NCBI GenBank assembly: GCA_000492175.2
Contig: CP097573.1
Coordinates: 682,001-746,000 of the forward strand
Source: Firmicutes bacterium ASF500
GTDB lineage: Bacteria > Bacillota > Clostridia > Oscillospirales > Oscillospiraceae
DNA: 64,000 bases
Direction of reading: 5' to 3'
Shown here: in pieces, positions 17,218-25,171 of the stretch
Layout: each line of letters starts with the position of its first letter
How positions within the stretch are numbered: position 1 is the first letter of the stretch
Made by a program: the position numbers and the translations under genes
The notes under the pieces: model-generated
What the model was told of the DNA's origin: nothing
Databases searched by the model: none
What the model saw: only the letters and a program-made list of their open reading frames with translations

Positions 17218-18442
17218 TGAACCGCCCCAGTAAAAACGGACAATAGACAAAAGCCCCCTGATGTAGGAAAATAGAACTACATCAGAGGGTGTACTATATG
17301 TCAAGGAGATACACGCAAGTACAGGAGCTATTACCAGAAATAAAGGCAATGTTGTCAGAAGGAAGAAGCCAACGGGAAATAGCGGAGCTTAAGCTGCGCC
17401 CGAAAGGAAGGCCACGGAAAAGAGCGGAACTAGTGGATATCGTGGCAGAGCAGGCGTATGAAATCAAACGACTGAAAATGGAGAATGAATTGTTGCGGGA
17501 TTTTCTGCGGTTCACAGAAAGGAAGTGCGGGCAAAGGTAAAGTACATGGTAATATACCGGCACAAGGAGCGGTATCCCATATCGGTCATGTGTCAATTCT
17601 TTGGAGTGTCCAGGAGCGGATATTACGGTTTCTGCAAGCGAATTGGCAATCCGGAACCGGATGCGGAGCTGGCAGAGCTTCTTCAATCACAGCAAGAGAG
17701 GTGCAGGCAAACCTATGGTTACCGAAGGATGTGGCTGTGGTTAGAGAAGCAGGGGATCCACCTCAACCCCAAAACAGTGCTGTGAGTGATGAAGAAGTAT
17801 AACACCCTGGCTGAAATCCGCAGGCCAAGGAAGTGGGTACAGATGGGGCAGCAGATGCACAAGTATGAGAATCTCCTCAACAGAGACTTTCACGCAGATG
17901 CTCCCAACCAAAAATGGGTAACGGATATTTCTTATATCCATACCAGCGAAGGGAGCCTCTACCTGCCCATGATCCGAGATCTCTATGACAACAGCATTGT
18001 GGCCTACAAAACCGCTGTTCAGCAGACGGTAAGCCTGGTTCTGGACACGATACGGCTTGCCATGAAAGCGGAGAAAAAGGAGGGACGCTGCGGAGTTGCA
18101 GCTCCACAGCGTCCAGGGGTTCCAGTACACTTCACAGGGGTACTTCAACCTGACACAAGAATACGGTATTACTCCGTCCATGTCAAGATGTGGAAACTGC
18201 TATGATAACGCTATGGCTGAAAATTTCTTCTCTATCCTCAAAACTGAGTGCATTTACCGGCATAAAATCGGGACTTTTCAGCAAGCCAAAGAACTGATTG
18301 ACGATTTTATTTATTTCTATAACCACGAGCGCATCCAGTTGAAAACGGGAGAGTCGCCGCTTGCGCAACGCCTCTCCGCATAATTCTAAATATTTCCTAC
18401 CAGAGGCCTTTTTGTCCTGTCCGCACATTCTGGGGCGGTTCA
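17218..18442 (+). mobile_element. IS3-family (IS150-like) insertion sequence, inactive
   Basis: Perfect 13-bp terminal repeats (TGAACCGCCCCAG at 17218-17230, its complement at 18430-18442) bound 1,225 bp with orfA/orfB organisation. Just inside the left end, CTGATGTAG pairs with CTACATCAG, a hairpin that commonly shields the transposase from outside transcription. No matching target duplication is obvious. A shorter deleted relative lies at 40700-41075. Confidence 0.85.
17298..18383 (+). pseudogene. IS3-family transposase orfA/orfB, disrupted
   Basis: OrfA (17298-17540) has an N-terminal helix-turn-helix and a C-terminal leucine-rich coil (IKRLKMENELLRDFL). OrfB begins in the overlapping frame at about 17525, has an in-frame TGA at 17783-17785, resumes with MKKYNTLAEI, then shifts frame near 18100 before the last catalytic part (LHSVQGFQYTSQGYF and MAENFFSILKTECI). 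The DDE residues are thus spread over three frames, so no active transposase is made without several recoding events. The normal -1 frameshift between orfA and orfB is expected; the stop and second shift are damage. Confidence 0.85.
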
Positions 18443-18444
18443 CG

Positions 18445-18896
18445 TCACACTGAGTATTTTAACATTCTTTTGAGGTTCAGGGCCGTGGCAGAAAGGAGGC
18501 AGTGGTCCTCCGCTGCCTCTAAGCCTCGCCGCAAGAGACATGTCAGGTTGTGACCCCATTTCTGCGCGGCAAACGTGCCCTCGCACCAGATCTGCCGCTG
18601 CTTCAGCCCCGCCCGGTACTCCGATTCCCACCGCCTGGAGAAATGTTTTTGAACAACCGTCTTGAAATAACTGTCCTGGAGCTTTCTGGCGCCAGCCTTG
18701 TCCGTTTCATTCAAACACTTCTGCCGCAAAGGACAACTGCCGCAGTCTTTCTTTTCCGCCCAGTATTCCCAGAACAGCCCGCTGTCGCTGTGATACAGCC
18801 GCTTGCGCCGCAGTTCTTTTCCGTTGGGGCACAAGTATACGTCTCGCTGTTCATTATAAGCAAATGCATCCCGTTTCAATTCAGCTTTCGTCATGT
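18445..18896 (-). pseudogene. IS1182-type transposase, C-terminal remnant
   Basis: About 150 residues match the C-terminal part of IS1182-type transposases, with the cysteine cluster CGSCPLRQKCL and the final segment ALNLKRMLKYSV. The N-terminal two thirds are missing; the similarity ends where a parM-like fragment begins on the other strand. It diverges clearly from the two intact IS1182-type copies downstream, so it comes from another element. Confidence 0.75.
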
Positions 18897-19309
18897 ATAT
18901 CAATGACTGCCGCCCCCAGGAGAAAAAGTGCTTCACCAAAAAATATGGGACGCATCAATGTATGCTGGCGGTCCGGGAGAATTTGCTGAAGCTCTACGGC
19001 TCCGCCGCTGACGAGACGATCATCGAGCAGGTGCTCCGGCATGGGACGGCGAGTATCAGTGAACGCTACCTGTCCGCGATTCAAGCGACTGCCAAGGACT
19101 ATGTGGCAGGTATTTCCCGCCGTCTGCGGGAGCATGAGTATGACCCGGAACTGATGAAGCTGTATGTAGTGGGCGGCGGTGGCTGTCTGATTAAGAATTT
19201 CGGAGCGTTTGACGCTGACCGGGTGGTTGTCAACGAGGACATCTGCGCCACCGCCAAAGGGTATGAATATCTGGCTCGCCTCCGCGCCAAGAAGGGCGGC
19301 ATGGTATGA
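18893..19309 (+). pseudogene. ParM-like actin-type segregation ATPase, 5'-truncated
   Basis: From about residue 20 the translation resembles the C-terminal third of plasmid or ICE-type ParM/StbA ATPases, including LYVVGGGGCLIKNF and NEDICATAKGYEYLA. The N-terminal nucleotide-binding part is absent, cut at the junction with a transposase remnant. It overlaps the start of a parR-like fragment by four bases, preserving the usual parM-parR order. The remnant shows that a plasmid or conjugative element once inserted here. Function is lost. Confidence 0.65.
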
Positions 19310-19560
19310 ACAGGCAGATCGTCAGCACCAACATCCGCTTCAATTTGGAAAAGAAAGTGGATCGTGCCGCATGGGAGTATTTGCAGCAACGCGACAAGCG
19401 GCAGTGTCACTCTTACAGCAAGGCGGTGATTGCCGCCGTCAACGACTATTTTGAGCGCCGGGGGCGGTTGGATGCCGACCCGTATCTGGAAACCCGCAAG
19501 AAGGAGGACGCTTTCCTTCTGCGGGTGCTGGAAACCATCCGGGCCGGGTTCAATCATGCC
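19306..19560 (+). pseudogene. ParR-like centromere-binding protein, 3'-truncated
   Basis: The first 80 residues (MNRQIVSTNIRFNLEKKVD, then SYSKAVIAAVNDYFERRG) fit a ribbon-helix-helix protein of the kind encoded after parM. Beyond about 19555 the frame runs antisense through the NhaC-family gene, so the natural C-terminus is lost. The junction coincides with the 3' end of that gene. Intact ParR would bind centromere repeats and nucleate ParM filaments. Confidence 0.6.
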
Positions 19561-21308
19561 GCACCTGTCAATCCAGACTTCATGTTCCTCGCAACGAACA
19601 GGAAGGCAATCATAATCGCCAGGCCGATGGGCAGGGCGATTATGCCGGGCAGAGCCATCCGGACCAGCACGCCGGCAATCAGGTAGGTGACGCCGGAGAC
19701 CACCGCGCAGGAGATGGCGTAGGGCAGCTGGGTGGACACATGGTTCACGTGGTCGCACTGGGCGCCGGCGGAGGCCATGATGGTGGTGTCGGAGATAGGG
19801 GAGCAGTGGTCGCCGCAGACGGCGCCGGCCATACAGGCGGAGATGCAGATGATGGCCATGGGGTTGTCCATCTCAAACACGCTCTGAACAATGGGGATCA
19901 GGATGCCGAAGGTGCCCCAGCTGGTGCCGGTGGCGAAGGCCAGGAAGCAGCCCACCACGAACACGATCACAGGCAGGAACATCTGCAAACCGGAGGCGGA
20001 GCGCACAAAATCCCGGACAAAGAATTTCGCGCCCAGGGAGTCGGTCATGCCCTTGAGGGACCAGGCGAAGGTGAGGATCAGGATGGCGGGGACCATGGCC
20101 TTGAATCCCTCGGGGATACAGCCCATCATCTCCTTGAAGGACATGGACTTGCGGATAAAATAGTAGTCAAAGGCGAAGAGCAGGCCGAAAGCGGAGCCCA
20201 GCATCAGGCCCACAGAGGCGTCGGAGTTGGAGAAGGCGGTGACAAAATCAGCCCCGGAGAAGAAGCCGCCGGAGTAGATCATACCGATGACGCAGGCCAC
20301 GACCAGCACCAGAATGGGCAGTACCAGGTCCAGTACAGAGCCCTTGGACTCGTCCACGTCGTCGTCCAGCATGGCGTAGGGGTTCGCGCCGGAGAACAGG
20401 TCGCCCTTCTCAACGGCGTTCCTCTCATACCGGGCCATGGAGCCGAACTCCACCTTCATCAGCACCATGCCGATCATCATGGCGATGGTGAACAAGGCGT
20501 AGAAGTTATAGGGGATGGCGCGGATGAACAGGTTGAGGCCCTGGCCGTCCTCGGCGAAGCCGGCCACGGCGGCGGCCCAGGAGGAGATGGGGGCGATGAT
20601 GCAGATGGGGGCGGCGGTGGCGTCGATGAGGTAGGCCAGCTTGGCCCGGGAGACATTCTGTTTGTCGGTGATGGGCCGCATGACGGAGCCCACGGTGAGG
20701 CAGTTAAAATAGTCGTCAATGAAGATCAGACAGCCCAGCAGGATGGTGGCCAGCTGAGCCCCGGCCCGGGATTTGATGTTCTTCTTGGCCCAGCGGCCGA
20801 AGGCGGCGGAGCCGCCCGCCTTGTTCATCAGGCACACCATGGTGCCCAGAATGACCAGGAAGACCAGGATTCCCACGTTGTAGCCGTCGGACAGAGAGGC
20901 CACGATACCGTCGCTGAAGGCGTGGAGTACGGTGCCCTCAAAGGAGAAGTTGGAGTAGAGCAGTCCGCCCACCAGAATACCGATGAACAGGGAGGAATAA
21001 ACCTCCTTGGTAATCAGGGCCAGGGCGATGGCGATCACCGGGGGCAGCAGGGACATGGGGGTGTTGTAAAAATTACTGGGGGACACAATATATCCCACAT
21101 ACTCGCTGTCGCCGCAGGTCTCGCAGGGGACGGCCTCGCCCTCGTCGGACAGAACCACACCCATAGTGGCGCAGTCGGGGCACTCGATGTACTTGGTGCC
21201 GCTGAGCTCGGTGGGGTCCTCCACGCTGGCAAAGGCGGTGCCGATCATGGCCAGCAGCAGCATCGCCAGAAGGACGATCCGCAGGCCTGAGTTTCTTCTT
21301 GTTCTCAT
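19554..21308 (-). CDS. NhaC-family transporter under lysine riboswitch control, probable lysine/cation exchanger
   Basis: The 584-residue protein has an N-terminal signal-like segment (to about residue 28), an extracytoplasmic stretch with two Cys pairs (CPDC and CETC, zinc-ribbon-like), then about eleven membrane spans with NhaC-type motifs (GCLIFIDDYFNCLTVG; AVCGDHCSPISDTTIM). NhaC proteins are usually Na+/H+ antiporters, but members behind lysine riboswitches are predicted lysine transporters. The start at 21308 follows AGGAGGG. The C-terminal few residues reach the parR junction, so the tail may be altered. It is transcribed alone from the promoter at 21607-21635. Confidence 0.85.
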   Translation of the reverse strand: MRTRRNSGLRIVLLAMLLLAMIGTAFASVEDPTELSGTKYIECPDCATMGVVLSDEGEAVPCETCGDSEYVGYIVSPSNFYNTPMSLLPPVIAIALALITKEVYSSLFIGILVGGLLYSNFSFEGTVLHAFSDGIVASLSDGYNVGILVFLVILGTMVCLMNKAGGSAAFGRWAKKNIKSRAGAQLATILLGCLIFIDDYFNCLTVGSVMRPITDKQNVSRAKLAYLIDATAAPICIIAPISSWAAAVAGFAEDGQGLNLFIRAIPYNFYALFTIAMMIGMVLMKVEFGSMARYERNAVEKGDLFSGANPYAMLDDDVDESKGSVLDLVLPILVLVVACVIGMIYSGGFFSGADFVTAFSNSDASVGLMLGSAFGLLFAFDYYFIRKSMSFKEMMGCIPEGFKAMVPAILILTFAWSLKGMTDSLGAKFFVRDFVRSASGLQMFLPVIVFVVGCFLAFATGTSWGTFGILIPIVQSVFEMDNPMAIICISACMAGAVCGDHCSPISDTTIMASAGAQCDHVNHVSTQLPYAISCAVVSGVTYLIAGVLVRMALPGIIALPIGLAIMIAFLFVARNMKSGLTGAA

Positions 21309-21361
21309 ATTTTTCCCTCCTGTGTAATTTGGGGCCGCGCGGACCCCCCGTTCGCGCAAAT

Positions 21362-21394
21362 AAAAAACCATGGTACGCAAAGCGCGCCCCATGG
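21362..21394 (-). terminator. Riboswitch-controlled intrinsic terminator
   Basis: On the minus strand a CCATGG...CCATGG stem with inner GCGC/GCGT pairing (21368-21394) is followed by TTTTTTATTT. It lies between the lysine riboswitch and the NhaC-family gene, the position expected for an expression platform that stops transcription when lysine is bound. Confidence 0.85.
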
Positions 21395-21427
21395 CAAAAC
21401 CGGAAGCCCCCAATCGGAACCGGGGAC

Positions 21428-21592
21428 CTCTGGATAGCGCTCCACTCTCGTGACAGTCCGTGGGATCTTCTCCCACGGCCCAGGACCGGCGGCCCAGGCA
21501 GGCCGTCCTTCCTTCGGCGGCGCACCCTCTCCCCCGGGACGGCTGCCTGGCCTTGTCCCGCAGTACGCATGAGCGCCGCGCCTCTATCCACT
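21428..21592 (-). promoter_or_regulatory. Lysine riboswitch (L box)
   Basis: Read on the minus strand the leader contains the L-box core in order: GATAGAGGCGCGGC, a GGGTGCGCCGCCGAAG block, ACTGTCAC and GTGGAGCGCTATCC, which closes the outer helix. These are the conserved junction elements of lysine riboswitches. The aptamer starts about 15 bases after the promoter and precedes a terminator and the NhaC-family gene. High lysine would therefore lower transporter expression. Confidence 0.9.
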
Positions 21593-21606
21593 ATGAAATT
21601 GCAACT

Positions 21607-21635
21607 ATCCTATCACGGGCGTTAAGAATTGTCAA
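21607..21635 (-). promoter_or_regulatory. Promoter of riboswitch-NhaC transcript
   Basis: On the minus strand TTGACA (21635-21630), a 17-bp spacer and TAGGAT (21612-21607) lie just upstream of the aptamer. Confidence 0.85.
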
Positions 21636-21718
21636 GGCCAAATCCGTCAAATTCCCGGGTAATTGAATGAACAGATAAATTGTGCGCAGACCAAAAGCCT
21701 CCATCTTAGAGGGAGGTG

Positions 21719-23308
21719 CAGCTTGTCGAAAAAGTCTGCCTTTTGGCAGACATTTTCATGTAAAGATGATAAAATGGGGAGTAAGGGGTGAGGGAAATGT
21801 TGGAGCGAGGGAAAAATGAGCGAGGGGTCATAGAAATAGTGGACACAGAAAGCCTGGTGCCGCCCGAACATCTATTGCGGCAGGTGGATGCAGCGGTAGA
21901 TTTCGAGAAATTGTACAAAATCGTGGAGGCGTCGTACAGCAAAGAAGAGGGCCGGCGGAGCATCGACCCAGTGGTGCTGTTCAAAATCGTATTGCTGCAG
22001 CATTTGGATGGGAATACCTCTTTGCGGGGAACGCTGCGCAGAGCGCAGACAGATGTAGCATACCGGTGGTTTCTGCGATACACGCTGAGTGAGGAGCTGC
22101 CCCATTTTTCCACGGTGAGCTACAACTTCCGGCACCGGTACACTCCGGAAACGATAGAGTTGGTGTTTCAGTGGATATTGGAGGAGGCGGGCAGTGCGGG
22201 AGCACTGACCCCGGCGGCGGTATTTATAGATGGGACACACATCAAAGCCAGCGCAAATCTGAAGAAGAAAATGAAGCAGGAGGTACCAGCAGCGGCAAAA
22301 CGATACCAGGAAGAACTGCTGGCGGAAGTGAACGCGGACCGGGAGGCTCATGGAAAAAAGCCACTGGATGATGAAGAAGAACCACCCAAAGCTGGAGGGA
22401 AGAAACAGGACAACACCTCAAAAAAGAAGCAGAGCCGGAGGAAGAAAGAGGCGAAAAAGCAGAAAACAATAACGGTATCCACCACAGACCCGGAGAGTGG
22501 AATGTTCCACAAAGGGGAGCACGAGCGGTGCTTTGCTTATGAGGCCCATACCGCCTGTGACAAGAGCGGTTACGTATTGGAAACAGTGGTCACCCCCGGA
22601 AATGTCCATGACAGCGTGGCGTTTGACGATGTTTACGACAAATTGATTCAATCGTTTCCAGAGGTGGAAACAGTGGTGGCAGATGCCGCCTACAAGACCC
22701 CGCATATTTGCAAAAAGGTATTTCGAGATGGCCGGGTATTGTCTACAGCCTACAAGCGGCCCACGACGATGAAGGGTGGACATCCCTGGTGGTCTTACGT
22801 CTACGATGAATATTATGACTGCGTGATCTGCCCAGAATACCACATCCTGTCCTACCGCACCACCAACCGGGATGGATACCGTGAATACCGCAGCGATCCG
22901 AAAATTTGTGCCCAGTGCCCCACCCGGCATTTATGTACAAAATCCAAAAGCTTCGTAAAGACTGTCCTGCGGCACATCTGGAAGGGCTATGAAGAACTGG
23001 CCGATGATGCCAGGTACACCCCGGAGTACAAGCAGCTCTATGCAAGGCGCAAAGAGACCATTGAGCGAGTTTTTGCCGATGCAAAAGAAAAACACGCCAT
23101 GCGCTATACCGTTTACCGTGGTCTGGCCCAGGTTTCCAACTGGGTGAGGCTTAAATTTGCTGCCATGAACCTCAAAAAGTTGGCAAGATGGAAAGCCAGA
23201 AAGCGCTTTGCTCCGCCTTCCTCCACACCCTCCTCCTACATTTTATTCCTCATTAACGTTGTGGCCTGTCTGGCTTCATTACCAGACAAGCCATTTTTCG
23301 ACAAGCTG
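21719..23308 (+). mobile_element. IS1182-type insertion sequence, copy 1
   Basis: The 1,590-bp element starts CAGCTTGTCGAAAAA (21719-21733) and ends with the exact complement (23294-23308). It carries one transposase gene. A second copy of the same length lies inverted at 25204-26793. Its right end abuts a 9-bp hairpin (23310-23330) and its left end a weaker CCTCC/GGAGG hairpin. No target duplication is evident. Confidence 0.9.
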
Positions 23309-23320
23309 AGGCAGGGGTAG
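21788..23320 (+). CDS. IS1182-type transposase, copy 1
   Basis: The 510-residue DDE transposase has the IS1182 N-terminal block ([32 protein letters not shown]), a central Lys/Arg-rich insertion (about 200-235), a Cys cluster ([13 protein letters not shown]) and the final [20 protein letters not shown] segment with catalytic glutamate. Translation starts at GTG 21788 or ATG 21797. It has no stop within the element: the frame runs through the terminal repeat (FFDKL) and ends at a TAG three codons into flanking DNA. It looks intact and differs at five or six residues from copy 2. Confidence 0.9.
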   Translation: MREMLERGKNERGVIEIVDTESLVPPEHLLRQVDAAVDFEKLYKIVEASYSKEEGRRSIDPVVLFKIVLLQHLDGNTSLRGTLRRAQTDVAYRWFLRYTLSEELPHFSTVSYNFRHRYTPETIELVFQWILEEAGSAGALTPAAVFIDGTHIKASANLKKKMKQEVPAAAKRYQEELLAEVNADREAHGKKPLDDEEEPPKAGGKKQDNTSKKKQSRRKKEAKKQKTITVSTTDPESGMFHKGEHERCFAYEAHTACDKSGYVLETVVTPGNVHDSVAFDDVYDKLIQSFPEVETVVADAAYKTPHICKKVFRDGRVLSTAYKRPTTMKGGHPWWSYVYDEYYDCVICPEYHILSYRTTNRDGYREYRSDPKICAQCPTRHLCTKSKSFVKTVLRHIWKGYEELADDARYTPEYKQLYARRKETIERVFADAKEKHAMRYTVYRGLAQVSNWVRLKFAAMNLKKLARWKARKRFAPPSSTPSSYILFLINVVACLASLPDKPFFDKLRQG

Positions 23321-23338
23321 AACCCCTGCCCTACGGTC

Positions 23339-23548
23339 CTACAATATGTTTTCACTTTCCCGACCTACAATATAATCAATCGTTGTTTGATAATAATCTG
23401 CCAGTACGATCAGAAAATGTACCGGAATTTCTCTTTTTCCAGTCTCATAATTGCTATATGTCCGCTGGTCAATACCTAATAGTGCCGCAATTTCCTTTTG
23501 AGTTTTGTCTGCGTCCTCTCGAAGGTTTAGTAATCTGGGAAAATACAC
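23339..23548 (-). CDS. Small XRE-family helix-turn-helix regulator
   Basis: The 69-residue protein is almost entirely a Cro/C1-type helix-turn-helix (QKEIAALLGIDQRTYSNYETG) followed by the conserved LADYYQTTIDYIVGR helix. The GTG at 23548 is preferred because GAGGTG lies about eight bases upstream; a GTG at 23557 is an alternative. It is divergent from an 80-residue protein gene, with an 11-bp inverted repeat between them that is probably its operator. It lies between the two inverted IS1182-type copies. Confidence 0.8.
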   Translation of the reverse strand: MYFPRLLNLREDADKTQKEIAALLGIDQRTYSNYETGKREIPVHFLIVLADYYQTTIDYIVGRESENIL

Positions 23549-23573
23549 AAAAATCACCTCAAACCCATTATAG

Positions 23574-23624
23574 TTACTATCAAATAATAGTGTTGATTTT
23601 ACTAACGTTTGATAGTAATATAAT
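23574..23624. promoter_or_regulatory. Operator and promoter between divergent small genes
   Basis: TTACTATCAAA (23574-23584) and its exact complement (23608-23618) form an 11-bp inverted repeat. A perfect TATAAT (23619-23624) follows directly and faces the 80-residue protein gene. The helix-turn-helix protein encoded on the other side is the likely ligand. Confidence 0.65.
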
Positions 23625-23641
23625 GGTTGAGGTAATTGCTT

Positions 23642-23878
23642 ATGTTTAAGTTAAAGGAAACAAGCTGGCTGGAAGGTTTTTCCGAGACCCAACAGGATAT
23701 TATGGAGGATGCGTTTCTTTTGGAGGCGCTGGCTTGGTATGCGGTCAATAATGGAAACTTTATGCGCGGGGAGAGGGGGGAATATTTTCCTCTGGTTTTC
23801 AAACGGCTCTGCGATTATCTTTCCCAGCACGCGCTTGAACTGCATCACCTGCGGGAGCGGATGGGTGGTCAGCCCTGA
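23642..23878 (+). CDS. Small acidic helical protein, unknown function
   Basis: The 78-residue protein (MFKLKETSWLEGFSETQQD) is predicted to be mainly alpha-helical, with no signal, membrane span or recognised domain. The ATG at 23642 is preferred to a TTG two codons earlier. It is divergent from a helix-turn-helix gene and shares its operator region, so the two probably form a regulated pair. A toxin/antitoxin or accessory regulator role is possible but unproven. Its 3' end overlaps a convergent thioesterase remnant by ten bases. Confidence 0.6.
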   Translation: MFKLKETSWLEGFSETQQDIMEDAFLLEALAWYAVNNGNFMRGERGEYFPLVFKRLCDYLSQHALELHHLRERMGGQP

Positions 23879-24260
23879 CTGTCAGGGGCTTCTCCAGGCT
23901 GGGTCATAAAAAAGGTAAAGGTGCCGGTGGCTACGGTTTTGTCCTCGGTGTTCACGATGACCACCTGGATGACAGACAGCTTCCGGCCCAGTTTTTTGGG
24001 GGTAGCCTCGCAGAAGAGGTCGCCCTGGGCGGGGCGCAGGTATTCCAGGGAGCTGGAGGAGGTAACGCAGTCCCCTCCGGTGGAGCAGGCGCAGCAGCCG
24101 GCCACGGTGTCGGCCAGGGTGGCGATGGCTCCGCCGTGGACAAGGCCCTCCGGATTCAGGGAGGTCGGGCCGGCCCACAGGACGCCTTGAGCCAGGCCGG
24201 GCTCCACATGGGTGAGCTCTATACCGTTTTCAAAGTTGAACTGCCCCGGGGCGTTGACGA
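23869..24260 (-). pseudogene. Hotdog-fold (PaaI-type) thioesterase, N-terminally truncated
   Basis: The translation (FENGIELTHVEPGLAQGVLW and then GLVHGGAIATLADTVAG) is a typical PaaI/hotdog thioesterase, hydrolysing acyl- or aryl-CoA. The HGGA motif is intact. The first 15-20 residues of the family are missing because the upstream side joins an ABC permease fragment near 24265. A GTG at 24207 could start a shortened protein of 112 residues, which may or may not fold. The GC-rich codon use differs from the AT-rich small genes to its left. Confidence 0.65.
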
Positions 24261-24267
24261 TGGCTAA

Positions 24268-24462
24268 AAGCGAGTCTCTGTCCTGGTCTCCGCCATTGGC
24301 GGGGCCGAGCTGATCTACTACGCCAAAGCCGTGGGCTCCAAGACCTTTGAGGTCATGTTCCCCTATCTGGGCGTCGCCGTGATCTATCTGACGGCGGTTT
24401 TAATACTTACCTGGCTCCAGGGCAAGCTGGAAAGGAGGCTGCGTCAAAGTGATCGACGTTAA
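24268..24462 (+). pseudogene. Amino-acid ABC transporter permease, C-terminal fragment
   Basis: From a stop at 24265 the frame reads VSVLVSAIGGAELIYYAKAV, then a last membrane span and KLERRLRQ, which matches the end of HisM/GlnP-type permeases. About three quarters of the gene is missing. Its stop overlaps the ATPase start by 14 bases, preserving the original operon junction. The break coincides with the truncated thioesterase gene, so one rearrangement removed both gene starts. Confidence 0.8.
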
Positions 24463-25171
24463 AAACCTGTCCAAGTCCTTCGGGGACCACCTGGTTCTGG
24501 ACAACATCTCCGAGCACATCGCTCCAGGGGAAAAGGTGGTGGTGATCGGCCCCTCCGGGTCGGGCAAATCCACCTTCCTGCGCTGCCTCAACCTGCTGGA
24601 GACCCCCACGGCGGGGACTATCACCTTTGAAAACACGGTCATCACCGACCCCAAGGTAAAGATCGACAAGGTCCGCCAGCAGATGGGCATGGTGTTTCAG
24701 CACTTCAATCTCTTCCCCAACATGACCATCCGGCGGAACATCACCCTGGCTCCGGTGCGCACCGGCCTGATGAAGCAGGGCGAGGCCGACGAGCTGGCCT
24801 CCCAGCTGCTTCAGCGGGTGGACCTGTCCGACAAGGCGGACGCCTACCCCAATCAGCTGTCCGGCGGACAGAAGCAGCGCATCGCCATCGTCCGGGCTCT
24901 GGCTATGAAGCCCAAAGTCATGCTCTTTGACGAGCCCACCTCCGCCCTGGACCCCGAGATGGTGGGCGAGGTGCTGGACGTGATGAAGGAGCTGGCTCAG
25001 GAGGGCATGACCATGGTGGTGGTCACCCACGAGATGGGCTTCGCCCGGGAGGTGGGGAGCCGTGTCCTCTTCATGGACGGTGGCCATATCCTGGAGCAGA
25101 ACACCCCCAAGGAGTTCTTTGACCACCCCCAAAACCCCCGAACTCAGCTGTTTTTGTCTAAGGTTTTATAA
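24449..25171 (+). CDS. glnQ: Polar amino-acid ABC transporter ATP-binding protein, GlnQ-like
   Basis: The 240-residue ATPase is complete: Walker [10 protein letters not shown] (34-42), Q-loop VFQHFN, signature LSGGQKQR, Walker [13 protein letters not shown] and H-loop VTHEMG. These features and its length fit GlnQ/HisP ATPases of amino-acid importers. Translation begins with GTG at 24449 inside the permease fragment. The permease is truncated and no binding protein is nearby, so this transporter is probably non-functional unless the ATPase serves another permease. A terminator hairpin follows at 25180-25201, against which an IS copy has inserted. Confidence 0.9.
   Translation: MIDVKNLSKSFGDHLVLDNISEHIAPGEKVVVIGPSGSGKSTFLRCLNLLETPTAGTITFENTVITDPKVKIDKVRQQMGMVFQHFNLFPNMTIRRNITLAPVRTGLMKQGEADELASQLLQRVDLSDKADAYPNQLSGGQKQRIAIVRALAMKPKVMLFDEPTSALDPEMVGEVLDVMKELAQEGMTMVVVTHEMGFAREVGSRVLFMDGGHILEQNTPKEFFDHPQNPRTQLFLSKVL

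Noticed and set aside
19740..21290. Long plus-strand open frame of 516 codons, rich in Gly, His, Asp and Val
   Set aside because: It is the antisense shadow of the NhaC-family gene. Composition is that of GC-rich complement sequence, with no motif and no ribosome binding site.
24268..25171. Functional amino-acid ABC transporter
   Set aside because: Only the ATPase is complete; most of the permease is missing and no binding protein is present.
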